A DNA stretch of 11,007 bases, from positions 1 through 11,007 of the forward strand of contig JAEXLY010000270.1 in NCBI GenBank assembly GCA_023444765.1, in the 5' to 3' direction. This DNA comes from Pseudomonadota bacterium. Lineage in GTDB: Bacteria; Pseudomonadota; Gammaproteobacteria; Xanthomonadales; Xanthomonadaceae. Shown here piece by piece: positions 1-5,822 of this stretch. The stretch's first letter is position 1; each line of letters starts with the position of its first letter. Made by a program: the position numbers and the translations under genes. The notes below the pieces were generated by a model. That model ran no database searches and was not told the origin of the DNA. It saw only the letters and a list, made by a program, of their open reading frames with translations.

Positions 1-274
1 GCAACTTCGGATGCGCCGCCAGATCGGCGCGCGCAACGCGCCCGTCGCCGCGGGTGTCCAGCTCGGCGTAGCTCGGCTTTTTCTTCATCCCCTGCTCGGA
101 GCCATCTGTCGCGCCGGTGGCGTCGTGGCGGGTCGGCGGCATGGCTTCCTCGTTGGGCGGCGGCTGGGTCACGGGGGTCTGGCTGGTGGGTGGCGTGGTG
201 TCCTGCGCGAGCACGGTGCCGAATGCCATTGCCATGGCCAACGCGGTCAGGGCGAGCGTGCCTGTCGTCTTCAT
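1..274 (-). CDS. Secreted EF-hand domain protein, 3' end beyond window
   Basis: The first 91 codons are present; the C-terminus lies outside the window. The start ATG (274-272) has a good GGGAG ribosome site about 9 nt upstream. Residues 1-23 form a typical signal peptide (KTTGTLALTALAMAMAFGTVLA, then QD), so the product is exported. A Pro/Thr/Gln-rich linker follows (about 24-60). Then comes a Lys-rich stretch and the segment YAELDTRGDGRVARADL (about residues 70-86), which matches the start of an EF-hand loop (D-x-R-x-D-G-x-V) and its exiting helix. Short periplasmic EF-hand proteins with a second loop are common in Xanthomonadaceae, so calcium binding is the likely property, but only one loop is visible. 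No process can be assigned. It shares its strand with the next gene but is separated from it by 288 nt. Confidence 0.75.
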   Translation of the reverse strand, partial: MKTTGTLALTALAMAMAFGTVLAQDTTPPTSQTPVTQPPPNEEAMPPTRHDATGATDGSEQGMKKKPSYAELDTRGDGRVARADLAAHPKL

Positions 275-562
275 GGGTGTGTCTCCCGGGCTGTACGAAG
301 AGCGGAAAGTAGGCGTCGGACAAGCGGCCCGGCGCAGACCAAGCACAGCACAGGCGGTCTTTGCAGGACGTGTTGACTCCACCCGGTCGCCATCACGCTC
401 ACCTTACGAGTCCGCCGCGTGCGCTTGTGCCGGCAGTTCCGCAGGAAGGGGCGAAGCAGCCACGGGAAAGATCGCCTTGTGCAGGCGCTGCCGCCGCCTG
501 TCGATCACCCGTGTCCGCCCGCGGCCCAGGGCCCGCACCCGCGGGTGACGCGGGCAGCGCAC
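275..562. other. Intergenic gap with GC-rich dyad, no gene seen
   Basis: This 288-nt space separates the EF-hand gene from the glutaredoxin-MauE gene; I see no convincing gene. Just after the TAG of the MauE-type gene, reading on the minus strand, there is a GC-rich dyad around 528-557 (ACCCGCGGGT core flanked by GCCCGC and GCGGGC). It could act as a transcription stop, but no T-run follows, so I do not call a terminator. The open frames crossing the gap have no family resemblance and look like GC-driven shadows. Confidence 0.4.
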
Positions 563-1351
563 CTACATCCCGTGCGCCCATGCCGGCAGCAGGCCGAAGG
601 CGCCGAGCGCCATCCACACCGCCATGGCGATCATCATCAGGTTCTCGGTCAGCGAGACGAAGCCGAGCGGCACGTTGCTCGAGCCGCCCACGCAGGCGCA
701 CTTGAGTTCGCGGCGGTCGACATACACCGCCTTGAACACCGACACCGCGCCCACGGTACCGATGAACAGCGCGACCGGAACGGACAGCCAGGTCAGCACG
801 CCGGCGATCATCAGGATGCCCGCCAGCCCCTCGGCGAAGGGATACACGTAGGCATACGGCACCCAGCGCCTGGCGAGCAGGTCGTAGTTGAGGAACATCG
901 TCGAGAAGGACTCGACGTCCTGCAGCTTCAACAGCGCCAGCACGGCCATGCTGAAGGCGATGAACCACTCGCCGCCACGGACGGTGAACGGCGTGCCGTA
1001 GACCGCGACGCTGGCGGCGAGCGCCATCAGCAGGGTGATGCCGAACAGCGCGGCCACCGGCCGGTAGCTGGTCGCCTTGGGGTCGGCCACGCGCTTGCCG
1101 AGGTGGCGCCGCAGCGCGTCGTAGCCGCCGATCCGTTCGCCGTCGATGAACACCTGCGGGGTCGTGGCCACGTCGTGCTCGGCCTTGAAGGCGTCCGTCT
1201 CCGCGCGCGTGGTGAGCCAGCGGTCGTCGACCGCGAAGCCCTGGCTGCGCAGCAGGTGCCGGGCCTTCAGGCCGTAGGGGCAGACGTGCTGGTCCATCAC
1301 CATGCGGTACAGGGTGGCGCGCTTGGCGGGCGCGCGGTCTGGCGTGTGCAT
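563..1351 (-). CDS. Glutaredoxin-MauE/DoxX-like membrane redox fusion
   Basis: A 262-residue two-domain protein. Residues 12-90 are glutaredoxin-like: a CPYG active site (Cys24), the cis-proline segment TTPQVFIDGE (63-72) and GGYDAL (75-80), which normally bind glutathione. Residues about 97-258 form a membrane domain with four or five hydrophobic segments (about 98-117, 130-145, 175-210, 237-257) and the paired cysteines CAC (218, 220) before GG, as in the MauE/DoxX-like family of redox-associated membrane proteins. MauE proteins are linked to disulfide formation in exported proteins, so electron or thiol exchange between the cytoplasmic glutaredoxin part and a membrane cysteine pair is inferred. 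The frame stays open to 1420, but the ATG at 1351 has a strong GGAGG site 5 nt upstream and is preferred. The single active-site Cys is a departure from the dithiol CPYC form. Confidence 0.85.
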   Translation of the reverse strand: MHTPDRAPAKRATLYRMVMDQHVCPYGLKARHLLRSQGFAVDDRWLTTRAETDAFKAEHDVATTPQVFIDGERIGGYDALRRHLGKRVADPKATSYRPVAALFGITLLMALAASVAVYGTPFTVRGGEWFIAFSMAVLALLKLQDVESFSTMFLNYDLLARRWVPYAYVYPFAEGLAGILMIAGVLTWLSVPVALFIGTVGAVSVFKAVYVDRRELKCACVGGSSNVPLGFVSLTENLMMIAMAVWMALGAFGLLPAWAHGM

Positions 1352-1489
1352 GATCGCCTCCACGGGAATCCGGTTTCGACTGGCGGCCATGCTAGACGCC
1401 ACCCCGCAAGAGCGGGTCAAACCGGGGTGCAGCGCGATCCCGCGGATGCGCAGGGTGAACGCCGCTTCCCATGCGGCATTCGCCGCGCC

Positions 1490-1861
1490 TCAGTCGCCGA
1501 GGTAGAAGCCAATCGGGATGAGTTCGACCGCCCAGCCCCCTTCCTCGCCCAGCGTGGCGGCCGGATGCATGGAGGCGAGGCGCACCGCCTCGTCGTGGCT
1601 TTCGGCCTCGATGACGAACAGGCCGCCCACCAGTTCCCTGGCCTCGGTGTAGGGGCCGTCGCTGACCTGCACCTTGCCCGCGCGCGGCCGCAGCGTCGTC
1701 CACTTGTCCGGCTCGCCGAGCGACGCGGACACCAGCACCTTGCCGGTGGCGCGCATCTTCTCGTCCAGCGCGGGGCACTGGCTGACCAGGGCGTCGACGG
1801 CCTCCGGCGTCATCGCGGCGAATTTGTCGAGGTTGTAGTAGGCGAGGCCCAGGTACTTCAT
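1490..1861 (-). CDS. YciI-like (DGPF family) protein
   Basis: A 123-residue protein of the YCII-related/DGPF family (COG3795 type). The diagnostic run is VSDGPYTEARELVGGLFVIEA (about residues 66-86; DGPY replaces the common DGPF), followed by SHDEAVRLASMHP (88-100), which is typical of the family's ferredoxin-like fold. Length is usual for the family. Start: ATG at 1861, preceded by GGAGA at about 7 nt; the frame continues upstream to 2056 but would then overlap the opposite gene and lacks support. These proteins often sit beside ECF sigma-factor genes, and their biochemical role is unsettled; no sigma-factor gene is visible here. It is cytosolic, with no signal or membrane segment, and is transcribed away from the nuclease-like gene across a 128-nt gap. 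Confidence 0.88.
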   Translation of the reverse strand: MKYLGLAYYNLDKFAAMTPEAVDALVSQCPALDEKMRATGKVLVSASLGEPDKWTTLRPRAGKVQVSDGPYTEARELVGGLFVIEAESHDEAVRLASMHPAATLGEEGGWAVELIPIGFYLGD

Positions 1862-1989
1862 GCGAGATCTCCAGCGTGGTGTTGCCCTAACGACGAAGCG
1901 GGTTGCCGGACTTCGACATCGTCCTAGCCAGACTGACTTGGCGTGTAAAGTCGCAGCTTCACATGTCCCTGGGACGAACAGGAGATTGA
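1862..1989. promoter_or_regulatory. Divergent intergenic region, likely two promoters
   Basis: The region separates the divergent YciI and PD-(D/E)XK-like genes, so it must hold promoters for both unless the plus gene is read from far upstream. The plus gene has an AGGAG ribosome site at about 1980-1984, 5-6 nt before its ATG; the minus gene has GGAGA. I do not see a -35/-10 pair good enough to place either promoter. Confidence 0.4.
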
Positions 1990-3123
1990 ATGAAGTCGAT
2001 CGGTGAGAGTCTGTTCCGACTGGAGAGGACGGGAACCCCGGCCCCCAAGCCAACATTGCAGCGGGTCAACGCAAAGGCGATCGGACTCCAGGAAAGCTGG
2101 TTTCGCGACGCGATATTTGCAGAGCCCGAGCTGGTGGTCGGGCCTTGCCGCATGGCCGGACGCATCCCGGCCGAAGAAGCCTGGCTGCCTTGGCGCATCG
2201 AGACCAACTTCGGTTCTGGCCCGATCGACGTACTCCTGATCTCATCCCACGGCCGCGTGGGCATCGTCGAGACGAAGCTGTCCTACAACCCCCAGAAGCG
2301 ACGCGAAGTGGTCGCCCAGGTGCTCGACTATGCTCTGTCGCTGCAAGAAGCCGACCGCGAGGAGCTGCCGGAACTACCGAACCATCCAGCCGCACCGCTA
2401 GAGGAAGACCTGATTGAATGTCTCAATGCGGGCCGCTTCCTGCTGGTGATTGCAGGCGATGCGCTGGATCCACGTGCATTGCGCTTGTCGCAGTCCATGC
2501 TGGCCCGGCACCTCACCAGCGAGTGGGACCTCGCCATGGTCGACCTCAACCTCTATCGCACGGCAGCGGACGATCAGGACCTGTACCTGGTCCCGGAACT
2601 CCTGGGTACGGTGCTCAGCGACTTGCGCCAAGTGGTCCGCGTTGTCGTGGAAGGCGAATCGCCAAAGGCGCGCGTGATGGTGGACAAGATCGTCCACGAA
2701 GACGAACGCACCGGCAGATACAGCAAGCTCAAGTCCGTGGATGAGTTGCTGGCGGCGATCGAAACGAACCATCCGACGCAGGTGCCGGTCGCCCGCAGTC
2801 TCGTCGAGCAGATGCAGCGGACCGCAGCGCAGAGCAACGGCAGACTCACGTTTGGGCTGCAGCCGACTTCTGCCAGTCTGTATCACGATTCACCCATCGG
2901 ACCACGACGATTCCTGACCGTGCGCACCGACGGGAGGTTTCGAGTTGTGCTGCATTATCTGCGCACGGCTGGATTGGAAGACGTGATCGACAAGGTTGTA
3001 GCTGCTGTCGCACCGACCATCACGCTCCGGCGAGAAGATCGCGCCGCGGGCATGCGTTACAACGCCGCCAATGAAACGGCCTTGCTGGAAGTGGTGAATC
3101 GCGTTGGCGCCATGGATGCATGA
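1990..3123 (+). CDS. PD-(D/E)XK nuclease-like protein, function unknown
   Basis: A 377-residue protein whose N-terminal part carries a PD-(D/E)XK-like core: Asp80 in GPIDVLLI, then Glu94-Thr-Lys96 in VGIVETKL, and a QxxxY helix (Gln110, Tyr114; QVLDYAL). This order is typical of RecB-like and related nuclease folds, in which D, E and K bind the metal. A further acidic residue, Glu71, lies on the preceding strand. The remainder (about 130-377) is alpha/beta without a domain I can name. The ATG at 1990 is supported by AGGAG. It is the only plus-strand gene in the window and appears single, with the Sel1-like gene converging on it. Such orphan nucleases occur in mobile and defence regions, but they can also serve repair or be inactive. 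Nuclease fold is moderately sure; substrate and role are unknown. Codon use looks less GC-rich than in the left flank. Confidence 0.7.
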   Translation: MKSIGESLFRLERTGTPAPKPTLQRVNAKAIGLQESWFRDAIFAEPELVVGPCRMAGRIPAEEAWLPWRIETNFGSGPIDVLLISSHGRVGIVETKLSYNPQKRREVVAQVLDYALSLQEADREELPELPNHPAAPLEEDLIECLNAGRFLLVIAGDALDPRALRLSQSMLARHLTSEWDLAMVDLNLYRTAADDQDLYLVPELLGTVLSDLRQVVRVVVEGESPKARVMVDKIVHEDERTGRYSKLKSVDELLAAIETNHPTQVPVARSLVEQMQRTAAQSNGRLTFGLQPTSASLYHDSPIGPRRFLTVRTDGRFRVVLHYLRTAGLEDVIDKVVAAVAPTITLRREDRAAGMRYNAANETALLEVVNRVGAMDA

Positions 3124-3227
3124 TGCGCTCGACGAGTGCTTCGAGACGTTCCTGCGGCGCGTCGTCGACGCCACAACGCTGAGCTGGATTGCCCCGCGTT
3201 TTTGTGGAGAGTGTCAGACCCGAAGTC

Positions 3228-4043
3228 CTAATGCTGCAGCCCATCCAAAGCCTCGGCCGCCTTGACCTCGCCCAGCCGTAACGCCAGCTGCAACCAAGGT
3301 TTCGCAGAGGCGCTGTCGCCCTTCTCGACGTGCATCAACCCCGCGTTGTAGGCTCCGATCGCGCTTCCCATCCCGGCAGCGCGCTCGAATGCCGCCAGTG
3401 CCCGTTCCTGGCAGAGCATGAAGACATCGAAGCCGATGCCCGCCTGCACCACCCCGGCCGCGTTGTTGTCACCAGCGAACTGGTCCTCGAACTGCGCCAT
3501 CGCGCCCGGCACCAGCGCCATCAGCACGTCCTCGCCACGCGCCACGCTGTACGGGCCGGCCTTCCACACGGAGAACGCCTGCCGGGTGGTGCGCATGGCG
3601 CCGGACGGGCTCAACCAGAGGAATCCATCGCTCCCATCCACCGGGACACCATCCAGGGCGACCGACAGCCGATGCGCGAGGGTGTCGCCACCGCCGTCCG
3701 GCCGGGCGGCCGTCCACGACCCCGCCAGGTGCACGCGAAGATAGCTGGCCGGCATTCCGGCGCGGACCGCGGCCGCCACTTCCGCGATCGTCAGGATGCG
3801 TCCTTCGGCGTCGTACATCCGCCAGGGACTGGTCTGCACGCCGATGGTGAAGACGTCGGGGATCTCCAGTGCCTCGAGCGCCGCGTGGGCCGCCCGGGCG
3901 CCCGGGACGCATTCCTCGGACGCCGGGTCGCACTGCGGGATCGACAGCACGCCCTCCAGCGCTGGCGCCTGTTCGCAGGCATGGCCCAACGCCGGCAGGA
4001 GCGCGATGGCGAGGCATGCAGCGAGTCGGCGGAGGGCAATCAT
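3228..4043 (-). CDS. Secreted Sel1-like repeat protein
   Basis: About 271 residues from the ATG at 4043; a GTG three codons upstream (4052) is also possible and neither has a clear ribosome site. Residues 1-23 form a signal peptide (ALRRLAACLAIALLPALGHA, with cleavage before CEQ); the cysteine after it lacks a proper lipobox, so a soluble periplasmic protein is more likely than a lipoprotein. The middle (about 30-200) is a beta-rich region I do not recognise. The C-terminus (about 215-270; ALAAFERAAGMGSAIGAYNAG, then AKPWLQLALRLGEVKAAEAL) matches one or two Sel1-type helical repeats with their A-xx-G-x-xxA-x-xNxG spacing, usually protein-protein contacts. It follows a broken secreted-protein gene on the same strand, 48 nt away, so the two may have been one transcript. 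Function unknown. Confidence 0.75.
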   Translation of the reverse strand: MIALRRLAACLAIALLPALGHACEQAPALEGVLSIPQCDPASEECVPGARAAHAALEALEIPDVFTIGVQTSPWRMYDAEGRILTIAEVAAAVRAGMPASYLRVHLAGSWTAARPDGGGDTLAHRLSVALDGVPVDGSDGFLWLSPSGAMRTTRQAFSVWKAGPYSVARGEDVLMALVPGAMAQFEDQFAGDNNAAGVVQAGIGFDVFMLCQERALAAFERAAGMGSAIGAYNAGLMHVEKGDSASAKPWLQLALRLGEVKAAEALDGLQH

Positions 4044-4091
4044 GGCAACCACGCAGTGATTGGAGTGGCGATGCAGTCGGTGCGGTGCGTG

Positions 4092-4472
4092 TCAGCGTTC
4101 CCGACAAGTGTAGTAGCGGTGTTCGTCGTCCAGTGCCTGCTGCCATCCGTTCTCGATCCGCAGCATCACCAGCCCGCCCATGCAGGCGACGCCGAGCCGC
4201 CTGGCCTCGTCGGTGCCGTGCGGGGGCACGTTCAACACCTTTCGCGAAGGCTGCGGCCGGCCCCGGATGCGCGCCGTGCTCTGTCTGGTGCTGGCGTTGA
4301 TGCGCTCACACTGGTCGCGGAACAGGTACGCGAAGGGATTGCGCCGGTTCTGCTCGGTGTTGATGCTGCAGTCCTGAGGCTTCTAGTAGGACACGTCTCC
4401 GGAGCCGGAGGCCTGCGCCCATGCGCCAATGGACACTGTCATCGCAACGGCGGTCAATGTCGTTCGTCTCAC
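4092..4472 (-). pseudogene. Small secreted Cys protein gene interrupted by in-frame TAG
   Basis: From a GTG at 4472 (GGA-containing weak ribosome site; an internal ATG lies at 4442) the frame reads a convincing signal peptide (VRRTTLTAVAMTVSIGAWAQA) and then SGSGDVSY. It meets TAG at 4385-4383 (codon 30). It then continues without any frameshift for 96 more codons to a TGA at 4094-4092. The downstream part reads as real protein with four cysteines (in KPQDCS, FRDQCER, GVACMGG and YYTCRER), as expected of a disulfide-bonded periplasmic protein. No good restart lies just after the TAG. The simplest reading is a recent CAG-to-TAG nonsense mutation; a sequencing error or amber readthrough is also possible. 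I do not recognise the family. It sits directly upstream of the Sel1-like gene and probably shared its transcript. Confidence 0.72.
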
Positions 4473-4486
4473 TGTCTATCCAGTAA

Positions 4487-4508
4487 AGAAAATGAACCTG
4501 ACCCCATT
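4487..4508. repeat. Possible solo end of REP/RAYT-type element
   Basis: The minus strand reads AATGGGGTCAGGTTCATTTTC, very like the short sequence (GGGGTCAGAGTACATTTTC type) that I recall flanking REP-associated tyrosine transposase units and related remnants in gammaproteobacteria. Only one copy is present and no partner in the opposite direction is found in the window, so it would be an isolated remnant. It lies just upstream of the TAG-broken gene. The resemblance is from memory and not checked. Confidence 0.35.
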
Positions 4509-4532
4509 CTCCGATACCACGGGTAGAAGCGG

Positions 4533-4548
4533 CCACAATCCATTGTGG
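4533..4548. repeat. Perfect 7-bp inverted repeat after the RNA ligase gene
   Basis: CCACAAT-CC-ATTGTGG is a perfect dyad centred at 4540/4541, 16 nt beyond the stop of the RNA ligase gene (TGA at 4566-4564). It could be an operator or a weak transcription end; no T-run follows on the minus strand, so a standard intrinsic terminator is not supported. Confidence 0.5.
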
Positions 4549-4563
4549 GTGAACCAGATGGAA

Positions 4564-5292
4564 TCATCGATTAGCGTTCGCTTCATTCACCTTCCCCACA
4601 TCTTCGGCACCGTTCCACCGCACCCTGTTCCACTCCAACTTGCGGCTGCGCCAGTGACTATCGATGGCCTGGGTAAAGTCAGCGCGCACCAGCTTGCCGC
4701 GGGCGAGTAGCCAATCGTCGTCCTCACGACGCACCACGACGCCCTCCAGACCGCCATTGCGGTGGCGACTCTTCCAGCGCGCCACGCCGTCCACAAGCAT
4801 TCCGACAGTCTGTAGACCAACCGCGATGCGGGGAACGGTCGCGAGACCCAAGGCAGAAGCCAGCGCGTCACGACGACGGGTGCTCCAGAAGCGCCCAGTG
4901 TTCCGGTCGTAGACGTCGAACAGCAACCACCAGTCCGGCAAGGCAGGATAGTCCAGCGAATGACGGGCAGCGCACCATTCACCAAAGGCGAGCAGCGTTT
5001 CGCCCAACGCATCGACCAAACCATTCTCATGCAAGGCCATCCATTCGGGCAGGCGCTGGAACTGGCCGGTATGTGGTTCGATCAGATACTGGCCGCGATT
5101 CTGGGCCCGGAGTCGACCATCTGGGGCTACCGAGAAGCCGAGATTGGCGCCGTCGAGCTTCTCTTCCACTACCACGGGACCGGACAACAACTTCGCGACC
5201 TCATGGGCTGCCAGCACCTTGTCGTCACGCGACACGCCCTCGCCGAGCCAGGCGATGTGCGGAATGTGGGGAAACCGGTAGAAGTCAGTCAC
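4564..5292 (-). CDS. Short ATP-dependent RNA ligase (Rnl2-like)
   Basis: A 242-residue protein with the nucleotidyltransferase motifs of the covalent ligase superfamily in order: motif I EKLDGAN with the adenylated Lys45; RxQNRGQ (about 62-68); motif III FGEW (103-106) and LFDVYD (124-129); motif IV LEGVVVR (182-188); and a motif V-like stretch GKLVRADF (199-206). The pattern fits the RNA_ligase/Rnl2 group (PF09414 type), which joins 3'-OH to 5'-phosphate RNA ends with ATP. It is shorter than T4 Rnl2 (about 334 residues) and ends soon after motif V, so the C-terminal domain is missing. The GTG start at 5292 overlaps the PIN gene's TGA as GTGA with no good ribosome site of its own, implying translational coupling. 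As the last gene of the operon it is likely to reseal RNA cut by its partner (inference). DNA ligase activity is less likely. Confidence 0.85.
   Translation of the reverse strand: MTDFYRFPHIPHIAWLGEGVSRDDKVLAAHEVAKLLSGPVVVEEKLDGANLGFSVAPDGRLRAQNRGQYLIEPHTGQFQRLPEWMALHENGLVDALGETLLAFGEWCAARHSLDYPALPDWWLLFDVYDRNTGRFWSTRRRDALASALGLATVPRIAVGLQTVGMLVDGVARWKSRHRNGGLEGVVVRREDDDWLLARGKLVRADFTQAIDSHWRSRKLEWNRVRWNGAEDVGKVNEANANR
5289..5292 (-). promoter_or_regulatory. GTGA stop/start overlap coupling PIN and ligase genes
   Basis: The PIN gene's TGA and the ligase gene's GTG share four bases (minus-strand GTGA). No strong ribosome site precedes the GTG, so ligase synthesis probably depends on ribosomes finishing the PIN frame, tying the two doses together. 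Confidence 0.8.
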
Positions 5293-5822
5293 TTCGGGAG
5301 CGCCGGAAGCGGTTCCTGTGGGTATTTTGCCTCGAAGAATGCGCAGATGTCAGCGGGACAGAGAAACTCAACATGCACGCCCGCCCCCGCCAACTCAGGC
5401 CACCAGCGCAGCCATTTGCAATCAGCCGCTTGCAGAATCGGGGGCTTTGATGGGTGCGCATTGGCAACCGCGGGGAACTTTCGATCCGGCGGATCGAACT
5501 CCGGCTCCAATTGCGGCAGCGGGAACTCATGAAAACAGTCCGTGGCATGTTCCGAAATTACGACGCACTGCACACGGCGCGAGTTCGCCTGATTCTGAAG
5601 TAACCACTTCAGGAACTTGGCTCCCGGACCCGAATGTCGCTTTGTGTCCAGCTTGCGCAGGTATTCACCGAAGATGCGATAGCCATCATCAACCACCACC
5701 GTGTCGCCTTCCATGATCTTCTGCAATTGTTCGACACATGCCAGCACGCACTCCTCACTGACATCGTCGTGTCTTCTTTCGGCAACCAGAAGGACGTTGG
5801 TATCGACAACAACCTCAGCCAC
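5289..5822 (-). CDS. PIN-like nuclease, operon partner of the ATPase
   Basis: A 177-residue protein with the acidic residues of a PIN fold: Asp7 in VVVDTNVLL, Glu53 in RIFGEYL, Asp110/Asp113 in FDPPDRKFPAVA, and Asp134 in LQAADCKW. Preceding strand-end signals such as TVVVDDG (41-47) fit PIN-like proteins outside the small VapC class. PIN proteins are metal-dependent RNases leaving 5'-phosphate and 3'-OH ends. Start: GTG 5822 is chosen because GAGG lies 6 nt upstream and the protein then begins MAEVVVDTN; a GTG at 5834 has AAGGAG too close to it. The open frame reaching back to 6002 is just the ATPase gene read out of frame. It overlaps the ATPase by 8 nt (20 nt from 5834) and the ligase by 4 nt. 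No antitoxin-like gene is adjacent; control by the ATPase is inferred. Target RNA unknown. Confidence 0.78.
   Translation of the reverse strand: MAEVVVDTNVLLVAERRHDDVSEECVLACVEQLQKIMEGDTVVVDDGYRIFGEYLRKLDTKRHSGPGAKFLKWLLQNQANSRRVQCVVISEHATDCFHEFPLPQLEPEFDPPDRKFPAVANAHPSKPPILQAADCKWLRWWPELAGAGVHVEFLCPADICAFFEAKYPQEPLPALPK

Noticed and set aside
528..557. GC-rich dyad as intrinsic terminator
   Set aside because: No T-run follows on the minus strand and the core palindrome leaves almost no loop.
419..1927. 502-codon plus-strand open frame
   Set aside because: It is antisense to the glutaredoxin-MauE and YciI genes, has no recognisable domains, and is a GC-driven shadow.
3330..4526. 398-codon plus-strand open frame
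   Set aside because: It lies antisense to the Sel1-like gene and the TAG-broken gene; composition is low-complexity Arg/His-rich with no family match.
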